Part shown: piece after piece, positions 1 through 9,409 of the stretch
Numbering within the stretch: the first letter of the stretch is position 1
Layout of the letters: the number at the start of each line of letters is the position of its first letter
Assembly (NCBI RefSeq): GCF_945859825.1
Contig: NZ_CAMAPC010000002.1
Location: 1 to 64,000, forward strand
From: Pseudoalteromonas holothuriae
Lineage (GTDB): Bacteria > Pseudomonadota > Gammaproteobacteria > Enterobacterales > Alteromonadaceae
Direction: 5' to 3'
Length of the DNA stretch: 64,000 nt
Made by a program: the position numbers and the translations under genes
The notes under the pieces: generated by a model
What the model saw: only the letters and a program-made list of their open reading frames with translations
Told to the model about the DNA's origin: nothing
Databases searched by the model: none

Positions 1-107
1 GCTTTATGTTGAATTTAGTGGCTGGATTGGTGGCTTATTGCTTTAAAGAAAATAAGCCACACCTTAATTTAACTGACGTAGAGCTTAACGCATTAGTTAT
101 CGCTTAA
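1..107 (+). pseudogene. 3' end of a transposase, probably IS982 family (cut by window edge)
   Basis: Reading in the frame that begins at base 3 gives 34 residues ending in a stop at 105-107. The peptide contains NLVAGLVAYCFKENKP, which resembles the conserved C-terminal end of IS982-family transposases (VNL.AG.IAY.F...KP). Only the C-terminus is inside the window, so intactness cannot be judged. The sequence GATCTCAGGT at 111-120, just after the stop, could be the right terminal inverted repeat of the element (ACCTGAGATC on the other strand). The family assignment is from memory of family patterns and is tentative. The element lies beyond the 3' end of the lanthipeptide dehydratase gene. Confidence 0.5.
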
Positions 108-130
108 GCAGATCTCAGGTTACCTAAACT

Positions 131-160
131 AATGAAATCTCTACGCTTAGAGACTTCATT
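131..160. terminator. Hairpin between IS end and lanB
   Basis: Thirteen-base arms (131-143 and 148-160) pair with one mismatch around a CGCT loop. It lies about 200 bases beyond the lanB stop and just outside the transposase end. There is no clear T-tract on either strand, so it is only a candidate transcription end. The rest of 161-356 shows nothing recognisable. Confidence 0.3.
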
Positions 161-356
161 AACTATATACACTGTTAAAATTAAATAACAATAAAATTAT
201 CAAATAATTTGACTAAAATAACGCCGAAGATTTCCATGACTAATAGTTACGTTAAGTCATAAATTTCTCTATCCATAACTTATAAAATTAGATGTCTTCA
301 TCGTAAAATAAATTTATTGTTCTATGCTCACTCTCATCTTTCAAGGTATGAATATG

Positions 357-3300
357 CTAACTTTTAGTCCTATCTTCTTGATTACAAGAATATTCATAAT
401 AACGCCTCAATAAATCATAAATTACAAATTCTTGTTGTCGACTATAAGCGACAAACATGCGATTATTAAACATATGAAGAATGGCCGATAAAATATTGTT
501 TAATGATTCAGTGAGTTGATTGCTTTCTTCAAGCCTATAATACTGAATTGCAATTTGGCGTATTTCTGAAACCTGACTTAATATTATATCTTTACAACTC
601 TTAATTATTTCGTCATTTTTATCCAATGTGAAGTCAGTTATTATCACTTCTTGGTATTGACGGTATTTTTTCCCAAGTTCTTTTCTTAAAGTGCCTGAAT
701 CACCAAATTCACGACCAAACCCTTCCCTTAGGTTTGTTATAAAGCTAAGCTTTTGAGTAAGATCAAAATCAAAAGCGTTTAATAGTTGATCACAACCCTG
801 CAATACTGAGCGCCAGCGATATTCGTCAGGCAGTTCATTAATTTTTCTAAGTAGTTGTAAGCATGTATTGCTATTGCTATGGAAAAGTTTTTCGGCTAAT
901 TTAACACCACTACCACCACCGTAACGCTCGACTTCTTGCTCATATGTATCTAACACAATATTATTAACGGGCCCATTTAATAGTAAGGGCTCTAAAGCTT
1001 GATTTAATCTGGGTAAAACTTCAGTTAACAACATTTGTCGATCGCCATTAAAGCGTAATCGTAAATGCCAATCAGGGTCGCCGTAACGTAAAAAGAAAAA
1101 CCCTTGAATGATACCTTGATGCTGCAAACTCGTTACTAGTGGATAGATAACATTAGCAAGTACATTTTCTGCTGTACTATTGCCGAGATAAACTTTAGCA
1201 CTCAACCATTCACTTCCGGGTGCAAAGCTACGTGCTACTTTACTAGCGGCTATGCATTGTAATTTATCAACTGGAGGCTGCTTAGTCTCTTCGTCATTAA
1301 TATTTTGACTGCGTATTAAAGGCAGAATTAATTCATGCTTTAGACACTGTCCATCAAGTGTCGACAGTGATTTAAACTCAAAATCGAGTACCTCTTCTAA
1401 AGTAATCCAATCATGTCCATTGGTTTCTGCTAGCAATACCTCAAGCATGATGGGATTAGATAGGTTGATCAGTAAGGTATTATCGGAAACACTGTAGCTA
1501 ACCCATTCAGGCAATTCTAGTTTACTCTGTAAGCTCTGCAAATATTCACCGTTCAGAGTAGAATCTGCATTCAACAAAGAGCTTATCTCTGATCGTCTTA
1601 TTTTCCAGCGGCGTTTACTTAAAAGTAAGTTACCTAATTTAATGCGCGGCATATACTTAACTGAATCAAACACAGCTGAATGAGCAAAGCGCGGTAAACT
1701 AACATTTTGGTTTTGTAGCATACAAAGAAAGCTATATATACCTAAACTTCTAGCGGAATAATTATGCGCAGAAGAGAGGCGAGGAATAATTTCTTTATTA
1801 TGCTTTTTCGACCATAGCTTTACGCGCGTCGACTCCACATAAACAAATAAATCATCTAAACTAATTTGGTAGTCTTGAGCTACACTTGAATCACCAACAA
1901 TGGGAATTTCATACTGCCTTAATATTGGCCGTGCAATCACATTACCGAGACGTCCTTGCGGTAAATGAACAATTTCAGCATAAATAGCGTTTGGATTGCA
2001 GGCTTCTTCTTGTTTTAATAAGCCGATTGTTTTTTCTGCAAGTTCTTTATCTAAATGACAAAATCGACCTAAAAGATTAGCCGCTGATGGGCCATACCCC
2101 CCACGGAATAGCACTTCCTTTTCATCGTTATTTTTCTTTTTAGTAAATAGTTGCAACATTACGGCCATTGAGTCCGGCATAACCTGTTGGTTGATCAAGC
2201 AACCTTTAACGTCTTTACTTGAAAAGCTGACTTCTTTTTGAAACGGTTCTACCATTGAAGATACGCTTTCAATAATAAGCTGTTCAAAGGGAGTCATCGA
2301 TATTTCTGCATCATTTTGATTAACGGTTTGACTAAGACCAATTCCTTTTAATAATGGCGTAGAAAAGCCCTTATCACTCGACATTGACCAACCGCTCTCA
2401 TCATCAATAAACTGTTGCAATGGCATCATTCGTCCAACAAAATCTGTATTAATTTTTTTGATAACTGCCTGTAATGAATTTTTTGATGGAAGTATAATGC
2501 TATTAAATAGGACAACATCATTTATGATTTCATCGCACAACGCTTTGTCAAGCTGCAAGTTAGTGTCTGAACGAAAACAATCGACTTGAATGAGTTTATT
2601 TTCTTTAACCGGAGTTGACATAGCTTTTAGTTGTTTTGCTATATGACGATACTCATTCGGTGTATTAACCGTTTGTGAATCCATGTGTTTTAGTGACTTT
2701 AAAACGCCCTCTATCACACTGGTATGCTTATCAAATCCTGCTAAAGCAAGGCTAGTTGCAAAGCTACTATCTGGGGAGCCGCCCGTTAACGCAAGTGGTA
2801 AAATCGGTAATAATAATTGCGCATTAACAAGCTGTTGAATAAAGCTTAGTGCGTCTTCAGTTGATAGCTCATCACTTTGGCGACATAACTCCGCTGCTAA
2901 ATCATTAGTATCAATCGGCAGCTTTGCATGCTCCAGCATAGATGTTACAAACGGGCAATAATCAACTGATGATAACCTATAATGCCTTTCATCGTTTGCG
3001 GTGTAACTTTCAATATATCGAATTTGATCCCCCATGCTATAGACCGTTGGATTTGTCGATAGCAATAACTTTTTATTTGTCCAATGTTCCTTCACTAATT
3101 GTTCTTGTAGCATGGATAAATAATGCATATCTAAACGAGACTTTCGTTTAATTCCTGCATTGGAGTTCAATGCAAGGAGGGTGGTATCAGATACCTTTCC
3201 TAAACTATTGTTGGAAAACAAGCCAAACGGTGTTGGCCTTCCGGTCATACGAATAAAATACTTTGCTAGAGCTAACTCAAGTTTTCTCCCTTTTTTAGAG

Positions 3301-3527
3301 TCAGGATCATCATACCATTGCTCAATTCGATCTAAGAGTGATGGCGAAGCAATATAGAGCGCTTCTTGAGTTTCATCCAACTCTAACCAATGATGCAATT
3401 GGTCACGAAGTTGCTGTCTATCGCTATGTTGCCAATTAACTAAATGTTGTAAGGAAAGACGAGGACTACGCAGAACAAAGAAGTCGGCAGCATAATGGCT
3501 TAATGTGGGTGAGTTTTTATCAGTCAT
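357..3527 (-). CDS. LanB-type class I lanthipeptide dehydratase (full length)
   Basis: This 1056-aa protein matches the size and layout of full-length class I dehydratases. The N-terminal glutamylation part has the typical opening (FFVLRSPRLSL, then RMTGRPTPFGLFS near residues 92-104). The last 300 or so residues form the SpaB-type elimination domain (WLSAKVYLG, FFFLRYGDPDWHLRLRF, DTYEQEVERYGG). LanB uses glutamyl-tRNA to activate Ser/Thr of a precursor peptide and then eliminates glutamate to give Dha/Dhb in the cytoplasm. The start lies 7 bases after the lanC stop, so the two are surely co-transcribed with the precursor gene (order precursor, lanC, lanB). The gene is intact and is the last of the operon. 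A transposase end follows about 250 bases further on. No transporter or leader peptidase gene is seen next to it. Confidence 0.93.
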   Translation of the reverse strand: MTDKNSPTLSHYAADFFVLRSPRLSLQHLVNWQHSDRQQLRDQLHHWLELDETQEALYIASPSLLDRIEQWYDDPDSKKGRKLELALAKYFIRMTGRPTPFGLFSNNSLGKVSDTTLLALNSNAGIKRKSRLDMHYLSMLQEQLVKEHWTNKKLLLSTNPTVYSMGDQIRYIESYTANDERHYRLSSVDYCPFVTSMLEHAKLPIDTNDLAAELCRQSDELSTEDALSFIQQLVNAQLLLPILPLALTGGSPDSSFATSLALAGFDKHTSVIEGVLKSLKHMDSQTVNTPNEYRHIAKQLKAMSTPVKENKLIQVDCFRSDTNLQLDKALCDEIINDVVLFNSIILPSKNSLQAVIKKINTDFVGRMMPLQQFIDDESGWSMSSDKGFSTPLLKGIGLSQTVNQNDAEISMTPFEQLIIESVSSMVEPFQKEVSFSSKDVKGCLINQQVMPDSMAVMLQLFTKKKNNDEKEVLFRGGYGPSAANLLGRFCHLDKELAEKTIGLLKQEEACNPNAIYAEIVHLPQGRLGNVIARPILRQYEIPIVGDSSVAQDYQISLDDLFVYVESTRVKLWSKKHNKEIIPRLSSAHNYSARSLGIYSFLCMLQNQNVSLPRFAHSAVFDSVKYMPRIKLGNLLLSKRRWKIRRSEISSLLNADSTLNGEYLQSLQSKLELPEWVSYSVSDNTLLINLSNPIMLEVLLAETNGHDWITLEEVLDFEFKSLSTLDGQCLKHELILPLIRSQNINDEETKQPPVDKLQCIAASKVARSFAPGSEWLSAKVYLGNSTAENVLANVIYPLVTSLQHQGIIQGFFFLRYGDPDWHLRLRFNGDRQMLLTEVLPRLNQALEPLLLNGPVNNIVLDTYEQEVERYGGGSGVKLAEKLFHSNSNTCLQLLRKINELPDEYRWRSVLQGCDQLLNAFDFDLTQKLSFITNLREGFGREFGDSGTLRKELGKKYRQYQEVIITDFTLDKNDEIIKSCKDIILSQVSEIRQIAIQYYRLEESNQLTESLNNILSAILHMFNNRMFVAYSRQQEFVIYDLLRRYYEYSCNQEDRTKS

Positions 3528-3534
3528 TCTATTG

Positions 3535-4728
3535 TTAGTCCATTAATAGGCAAGTTTGCCAGCTAGAATCGAAATCAAGAGACGATAGCAAAGCCAAACC
3601 TATTCCTGCATACCCCTCTAATAAATTGAAGTTTTCCTGATAGCTATTGTTGACGGAGTTAAACTGCCAGAGTGAGTCGAGACCTTTAGCTGTATCAGTT
3701 GAATCTAATAGCAAGGTGTACCAATAAATAGACGCTTTTTTAAGCGGTTCTAATTTCATATGAAAATATAGGGATTGAAAAATAACAGCATTTCCACCAG
3801 CGCCATGGCACAGTGCCATATCAACGACCCCACTACTTTCTAATTTTAACGATGCGGCAACCAAAGCAATTTTTTGGGCGGTGTTCATTATAAAATCGTT
3901 ACCTAAAATTTTTCCTGCATGCCACAACACTAATGAATTACAGAGGTCTCCATAACACCAAGCTAACCTAGAGTTTTTCTCATCATTATTACAATAACCA
4001 AAATAGCTATGATCAGCTTTAACGATACCCTGAGATAACATCCAATAAGCGTGATTTTTAATAACTTCTCTTAGTTTCTCTGTTGGATATTTTTGATATA
4101 CCTTAGTCAATACACCTAACGTTCCGGCATTGCCATGCGCCAATCCTAGATTAAACTCAACGTCCTGTGACGCACTAAACCTAAAGTTTGATGTTATATG
4201 AGTTGGCCAAGCAAGCCCTTCAGAGAGTTCAATCTTTTTGTTTATTAGTTGTTCCAATACAATATTTAAGAGTTTTTCTCCTGTTGCCCATTGAGAGCGA
4301 TTTAATGCATATAAAAGAACTCCGGTTAAACCTTGTAGTAGTTCATATTCAATTTGCTCAGATTCATCTTCTAACACTGATATTAAGTGAAGGTCTAGGC
4401 TTTCATTCAGATTAGCCGGTTCATCTATTATTCTCTGTATTAACTCTAATGTCAGGCCAATACCAGAGACGCCGGAAGTTAACCCCATATTTAGACTTTG
4501 GCTTTTTAAAGCTCTCTGTATTTTATCAATGCAATTTTGAATTAATTTATTATCGACACTATTTGGTATACTCATTTCCGCATAGACTAAAAAAAGTAGC
4601 TGCCCACTCATACCTGTAAATAACCCGGCATGCTGCTCTGAAATTATCGTTGACGTGATTTTTTGGATAATAAGTTCAAGAACCTTAATGGCTTTATTTT
4701 TATGACTTAAATTTAAACACATATACAT
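3535..4728 (-). CDS. LanC-like lanthionine cyclase
   Basis: 397 aa from the ATG at 4728 (an in-frame TTG lies at 4734 and another ATG at 4722; no strong ribosome site decides). The family zinc ligands are visible: Cys in WCYGD at about residue 258, and Cys-His in LCHGAGG at about residues 307-308. Repeated glycine-rich barrel motifs are also present (GLTSGVSGIGL, GLAHGNAGTLGVL, LLEGYAGIGLALL). LanC enzymes add cysteine thiols to dehydrated residues to form lanthionine and methyllanthionine rings. The gene sits between the precursor and the dehydratase. A hairpin separates it from the precursor, which could lower its expression relative to the peptide. Confidence 0.93.
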   Translation of the reverse strand: MYMCLNLSHKNKAIKVLELIIQKITSTIISEQHAGLFTGMSGQLLFLVYAEMSIPNSVDNKLIQNCIDKIQRALKSQSLNMGLTSGVSGIGLTLELIQRIIDEPANLNESLDLHLISVLEDESEQIEYELLQGLTGVLLYALNRSQWATGEKLLNIVLEQLINKKIELSEGLAWPTHITSNFRFSASQDVEFNLGLAHGNAGTLGVLTKVYQKYPTEKLREVIKNHAYWMLSQGIVKADHSYFGYCNNDEKNSRLAWCYGDLCNSLVLWHAGKILGNDFIMNTAQKIALVAASLKLESSGVVDMALCHGAGGNAVIFQSLYFHMKLEPLKKASIYWYTLLLDSTDTAKGLDSLWQFNSVNNSYQENFNLLEGYAGIGLALLSSLDFDSSWQTCLLMD

Positions 4729-4736
4729 ACTCAATA

Positions 4737-4772
4737 AGGCAACCAGTCAATCTATTCTTTAAAAGGTTGCCT
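4737..4772 (-). terminator. Hairpin between lanthipeptide precursor and lanC (possible attenuator)
   Basis: Arms AGGCAACC (4737-4744) and GGTTGCCT (4765-4772) pair perfectly across a 20-base loop in the short gap between the precursor stop and the lanC start. Such hairpins after lanthipeptide precursor genes often act as partial terminators so that peptide mRNA exceeds enzyme mRNA. No good T-tract follows, so the role is inferred. Confidence 0.4.
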
Positions 4773-4801
4773 AAAATTAATTGATGATTACTTTCCTATA
4801 T

Positions 4802-5059
4802 TTATGGACAAAAAACTCTACTCTGACCAAATCCACCACCACCACCAAAACACGCATCCATACAAGAATTCAGTATATTTGTATTTTGGTTATTACACAT
4901 ATGTGGGGTTGTAGGACATTGCCCTGAATGTTCGCACTCATAGGTACCAGCACAACCGTTGGTACCACCACCTGCGATATCTTTAGTTTGTGACATTGGC
5001 ACAACGTCTAAATCATTAGATAACTGCATAACCGTATTTTTTTTTAACGTTAATTTCAT
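4802..5059 (-). CDS. Class I lanthipeptide precursor peptide, Cys- and Gly-rich core
   Basis: 85 aa. The N-terminus MKLTLKKNTVMQLS resembles the leaders of gram-negative class I lanthipeptides, which carry a K.L.LKK.T...LS motif and end at a GG-type site. Here the site is DIAGGG at residues 27-32. The predicted core of about 54 residues has seven cysteines (36, 42, 48, 55, 66, 70, 84) and eight Ser/Thr (33, 39, 45, 50, 51, 60, 65, 80). There is a run of five glycines at 72-76 and a C-terminal Cys-Pro. It is the first gene of the operon with lanC and lanB, which are its expected modifying enzymes. An odd number of cysteines means at least one stays free, pairs otherwise or is bound in another way. 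Ring topology cannot be read from the sequence. Confidence 0.85.
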   Translation of the reverse strand: MKLTLKKNTVMQLSNDLDVVPMSQTKDIAGGGTNGCAGTYECEHSGQCPTTPHMCNNQNTNILNSCMDACFGGGGGFGQSRVFCP

Positions 5060-5177
5060 GCTTTTATTCCTTATTAAAAATTATATTTCTCTGCCGAGAA
5101 GGTATATCTCGAAACGTTTTAGTTACTTATTGGAGATGGGATTTATTTAACTTTCCAACAACAAAAAGCATCAAAAC

Positions 5178-5216
5178 TCATCAATTAATGCATTTTTATT
5201 CACAAGTAATTGATGA
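5178..5216. promoter_or_regulatory. Inverted repeat TCATCAATTA / TAATTGATGA in divergent promoter region
   Basis: Ten-base arms at 5178-5187 and 5207-5216 lie in the 291-base divergent gap between the lanthipeptide precursor and the hybrid regulator gene. A further direct copy of TAATTGATGAT occurs at 4778-4788, just after the precursor stop. It is a candidate binding site for the AraC-type output domain of the neighbouring regulator. AT-rich chance repeats cannot be excluded. Confidence 0.35.
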
Positions 5217-5350
5217 TAACTACTATCTTTGAAACAAACTCGAATGCAATAATACTAATGAGACTTTCATCAATACTATTGGGACAGAAAAGTGTCCGAA
5301 TGAGACAAAAAGCAAAAAAATAAAAATAACAAGAGGTTATAAATTTATAA

Positions 5351-8300
5351 ATGAAGCAATTTCTGCCTATATTAAGCCTATTCATCGCTTTTTTATTACC
5401 GAAACACGCCGGTGCTAATGGTCTAACGTTTACTGCTTCGCCCACTCTAGTAAAAATAGTGAACTTAGATAAGGGCTCTATTGGTGCAGTTACCTCCATA
5501 GTACAAGATCAAAAAGGCTTTTTGTGGTTCGCTATGTCCAACGGTTTATTTCGATATGACGGAGATAATTTCAAGAAAATATCGCTGTCCCAACAAGCTC
5601 AACCCTTTGATTTAGTGTTAACAGACAGCACGACATTGTGGATAGCCACCTTAGAGCATGGCTTGTTCAAGCTGGATTTAGCCACGGAAAAATTAAGTCA
5701 GTTTAGCTACGACAAAAACAATGTAAATTCCATCGCTGGCAATTATTTAACAAGAATGAAACTTGACGGAGATACGCTCTGGATAGCCAGTTCTTATGGG
5801 TTGTCGAGCATAAATATCAACACAAATAATATGATTAGGCACTTTCCTAACAAAGAGCACGGCGATTTAAATATTAAGGATATTGCTTTAGATAACAACA
5901 ATAAATTGTGGCTTGCGACTTACGATAAGGGTTTGTACTACTGGAATATTAACTCAAATGAGCTCAAACCGTTTGTGCCGAATAAAACATCTTTGCCTTT
6001 GCAAAGTAAAAAATTAACTAGGCTGTTACGAGATAAGGAAGGGCACTTATGGATAGGTTCTTTTAATGGTCTACAAAAGCTCGACCTTGATACTGGTAAA
6101 CTTGAATCATTTGAAAAATTAAATAGCTATGTGATCAGTAGCATTGACCAAGTCGATACAAACAGCCTATGGGTAGGCACTTGGGAGTCTGGAGTAATTG
6201 TTATCGACCTCAAGTCAAAGACAGTTTCTACTCTCGATCCTGTAACTAAGGAGAGTACACCAATCAAGGGGCTAGTAAGCCATAGTATTATCGAAGATGC
6301 TGCCGAAAACTTGTGGCTTGCTACCTCAGAAGGCGTGTTTAAATCTTCTAAAATAAGTCGAGAGTTTCATCACTTTAAACATCAAGGTTCAAAAGTTTGC
6401 TCACGCAAGCAAACCCTACTAAGTAACCAACAAGATATATGGTTTAGTTGTGATAATCGTCTATACAAAGCATCCGACATTAGGATGCAAAGGCCACAGC
6501 TCGAACTCCAAACAGATAGAGAGATTTACGAGCTGGAGCAAGCCCCAAATGGCCAAATTTGGATGTCGTTTTACCGCAGCAGCCACGTATTGAGCTACAA
6601 TCCTCATAACAAAGAACAAAACTACTTCTATCCAAATACAGAATCTGGGCTCCAAGGTGGAGTCGTACTGGACATAGAAATCACAGCTTCGGGAGAAGTT
6701 TGGGTTTCCACTTATGCTGCTCACTTGCCACAAAAGTTTGGGGCGCTGTATCTATTCAACAAGCAAAAACAGCAGTTTGAAGCTGCTCAATCTAAGATCA
6801 ATGCGTTGGAAGCAAAGGCGATAGATAATTCTAACCTCTTACTTATCACTCCGAAAAACATACAAACCTTTAATACCAGTACCAAGGAGTTAAGCCCGTT
6901 CGACTCAATCGATGAGTTAAAAGATATTGGAAGAATAAACAGCACGTTAACCGATAGCAGTAATACAATTTGGTTCAGTGTTTATGAGGTGGGTTTGTTC
7001 AGGTACTATTTTGATTCTAGAATAATAGAAAAAGTAACTTTACTTGACAGTGTACAGGGTGGAAGTGTCATAGCAATGGCCGAAGATCTTAAACGCAACC
7101 TTTGGTTAGCCACCAATAACACCTTATTTAAATACAATCAGAAAAACAAAAAAATCTCTCAATTCACCACAAAAGATGGCATACAAGTAAGAAAGTTCAA
7201 CAAAGCAAATACAATCACCGCGTCCTCTGGCGATATATACCTAGCAGCAAGTGACGGAATACTAATGTTTAATCCAGAGCAGTTGGACAAATCTCTGGCC
7301 GATTACCCAACCATGCTAACGGACTTTAAACTTAAAAATAAAAGCGTCACTCTTCAATCGCTTAACCCGCAGTCGCCTTTAACCAAAGACCTAGCTTATA
7401 CAGATGAATTAAAGTTGACTTACAAAGATTATGTATTTTCTATTAACTTCAATGGCTTACATTATTCAACAAGCGACTTAGTTTACGCTTACCAATTAGA
7501 GGGCGTTGACGACGAATGGCTGGTGACTGACCAAAGAGCTCCATTTGCAACTTATACTACTTTGCCCTCAGGACAATATACTTTTAAAGTGAAAAGTGGC
7601 GAGGACATAAACAATCTAACTAGCCACTCAGCGCCCCTTATTATCTCGATTGCTCCCCCACCTTGGTTTACAGTTCCTGCTTATATAGCCTACTTCATCA
7701 TAATACTATTTAGCGTTTACCTATTCACTCTGTTTAAGACTAGGTCGATAACACAAAGAAACCTAGAATTGAAAAAAGGCATTAAAGCCAGAACTGCTGA
7801 ATTACAGCAAAGAAAAGATGCAATTGAGTCGCTACTTCACGATAAGCAAGCGCTTTTTGCTTATATGTCTCATGAATTCAGAACGCCATTAACCTTAATC
7901 TTAGGTCCGGTGCAAGCACTAAAAAAACAAGAAGAAGACGAACGAAAAACAAAACAGCTAACGGTAATTAACAATAACGCAAACCGATTGCTCACTATGG
8001 TTGACCACTTATTAGACTTGGCTAAAGTAGAATCGCAAAAAGAATTAAGCCGCAGTTTTTATTCCTTAGAGCAAACTCTGACTTTCATCGTCGGCGTTTT
8101 AGACTTCTATTTCAAAGATAAAAATTTATCTTTGAAAGTCAGCAAATTTAAAGACGCCACCCTTTATTTGATTAACGATTCATTGGAAAAAATGCTCATT
8201 AATCTTCTAACCAACGCTATTAAATACAACAAACCAGGCGGGCAGATAGAAATAACAATAGAGAGCAACGAGGAAGTTGCCTTCATCAAAGTGAAAGACC

Positions 8301-9409
8301 AAGGCATAGGAATAAAAGAAATAGAGCTACCTACCATATTTGACTTGTTCAAGCGAGCACCTAGTGTTGATGACGATAGCCTCAAAGGTACAGGAATAGG
8401 ATTAGCATTGGTAAAAGAGTTAGCTCAATCTAACGGTGGTGCCATTAAGGCTGAAAGCGAATATGGCAAAGGCTCAGTATTTACGCTTTCTTTGCCGATC
8501 ACAAATAAAGACGCAGACATCAATATTTCTTTCCCAAAAGTACTCCATTCACCAGAGATAACCAGCGGTAAAATAGGTAAAGCAGTTGACGAAAATGAGC
8601 TTAGCCACATCAACACTGAGCTACCTTCAGTCCTTATTATAGAAGACAATAGAGAACTTAATGTATTTTTGCACGACAGCTTGCAGAAAAACTACCGATG
8701 TTATCTGGCCCAAAGTGGAGAAGAAGGAGTAGAAATTGCAGTCAATGTGATTCCAGATATTATCCTGTGCGATCTTATGATGCCGGGTATAAGCGGATTT
8801 GAAGTTACCAAAGCATTAAAGCAAAACGAACCTACATGCCATATTCCAATTATTATGTTAACAGCTAGAAACGACTCTGAAGCTCGCCATAAAGGTTGGA
8901 AGCATAATATTGATGATTACATCCCTAAGCCTTTTAATATAGAAGAGCTGAAACTAAGGTTAGCTAGCCTACTCAATAATCGCGAGGCGCTAAAACGAGT
9001 GTTTGGCGACTGCCTAGCAGAACAAAGCCCTGTCGAGACTACACAAATATCCGATGTGACGGCCAAAGACAAAAAGTTCTTGGAGCGATTTGAGCAAGTA
9101 ATAGAACGGAACTACCAATCTGAGAATTTAAACAGATCAACAGTCGCTAACGCTATGGCACTGAGCGAGCGCCAACTAAACCGAAAACTCTCAGCATTAG
9201 TAGATAACAATTTTTCTAATTACTTGAGAAAATATCGACTACGCAAATCTCTCAACTATATGAACCAAGGTTTACAAGTATCACAAGTTAGTGGCTTGGT
9301 TGGTTTCTCAACCTCGGTTTATTTTGGTAAATGCTTTAGAAACGAATTTGGCGCAACTTATACCGAATATGAAAAACAATCTCAATCACAACAAGGCACC
9401 TCTGAATAA
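5351..9409 (+). CDS. Hybrid two-component regulator: periplasmic propeller sensor, kinase, receiver and AraC output in one chain
   Basis: 1352 aa. Order: a signal peptide (about 1-23); a long periplasmic part with repeated two-component-propeller motifs (GFLWFAMSNGLFRYDG, LWIATLEHGLF, HLWIGSFNGL); a Y_Y_Y-like domain near 700-770; a TM helix near 775-800; a HisKA with phospho-acceptor His841 in YMSHEFRTPL; a HATPase (TNAIKYN, GTGIGLALV); a receiver with Asp1141 in CDLMMPG; and a C-terminal AraC helix-turn-helix. This is the HTCS architecture best known from Bacteroidetes polysaccharide loci. It is transcribed away from the lanthipeptide operon across a shared 291-base gap, so it is a good candidate for its regulator. 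The ligand is unknown; a saccharide or peptide cue would fit the family. Confidence 0.92.
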   Translation: MKQFLPILSLFIAFLLPKHAGANGLTFTASPTLVKIVNLDKGSIGAVTSIVQDQKGFLWFAMSNGLFRYDGDNFKKISLSQQAQPFDLVLTDSTTLWIATLEHGLFKLDLATEKLSQFSYDKNNVNSIAGNYLTRMKLDGDTLWIASSYGLSSININTNNMIRHFPNKEHGDLNIKDIALDNNNKLWLATYDKGLYYWNINSNELKPFVPNKTSLPLQSKKLTRLLRDKEGHLWIGSFNGLQKLDLDTGKLESFEKLNSYVISSIDQVDTNSLWVGTWESGVIVIDLKSKTVSTLDPVTKESTPIKGLVSHSIIEDAAENLWLATSEGVFKSSKISREFHHFKHQGSKVCSRKQTLLSNQQDIWFSCDNRLYKASDIRMQRPQLELQTDREIYELEQAPNGQIWMSFYRSSHVLSYNPHNKEQNYFYPNTESGLQGGVVLDIEITASGEVWVSTYAAHLPQKFGALYLFNKQKQQFEAAQSKINALEAKAIDNSNLLLITPKNIQTFNTSTKELSPFDSIDELKDIGRINSTLTDSSNTIWFSVYEVGLFRYYFDSRIIEKVTLLDSVQGGSVIAMAEDLKRNLWLATNNTLFKYNQKNKKISQFTTKDGIQVRKFNKANTITASSGDIYLAASDGILMFNPEQLDKSLADYPTMLTDFKLKNKSVTLQSLNPQSPLTKDLAYTDELKLTYKDYVFSINFNGLHYSTSDLVYAYQLEGVDDEWLVTDQRAPFATYTTLPSGQYTFKVKSGEDINNLTSHSAPLIISIAPPPWFTVPAYIAYFIIILFSVYLFTLFKTRSITQRNLELKKGIKARTAELQQRKDAIESLLHDKQALFAYMSHEFRTPLTLILGPVQALKKQEEDERKTKQLTVINNNANRLLTMVDHLLDLAKVESQKELSRSFYSLEQTLTFIVGVLDFYFKDKNLSLKVSKFKDATLYLINDSLEKMLINLLTNAIKYNKPGGQIEITIESNEEVAFIKVKDQGIGIKEIELPTIFDLFKRAPSVDDDSLKGTGIGLALVKELAQSNGGAIKAESEYGKGSVFTLSLPITNKDADINISFPKVLHSPEITSGKIGKAVDENELSHINTELPSVLIIEDNRELNVFLHDSLQKNYRCYLAQSGEEGVEIAVNVIPDIILCDLMMPGISGFEVTKALKQNEPTCHIPIIMLTARNDSEARHKGWKHNIDDYIPKPFNIEELKLRLASLLNNREALKRVFGDCLAEQSPVETTQISDVTAKDKKFLERFEQVIERNYQSENLNRSTVANAMALSERQLNRKLSALVDNNFSNYLRKYRLRKSLNYMNQGLQVSQVSGLVGFSTSVYFGKCFRNEFGATYTEYEKQSQSQQGTSE

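Noticed and set aside
5200..5499. 99-aa minus-strand frame overlapping the start of the hybrid regulator
   Set aside because: It overlaps a clear signal peptide and has no ribosome site or recognisable content; it is a shadow of the regulator gene.
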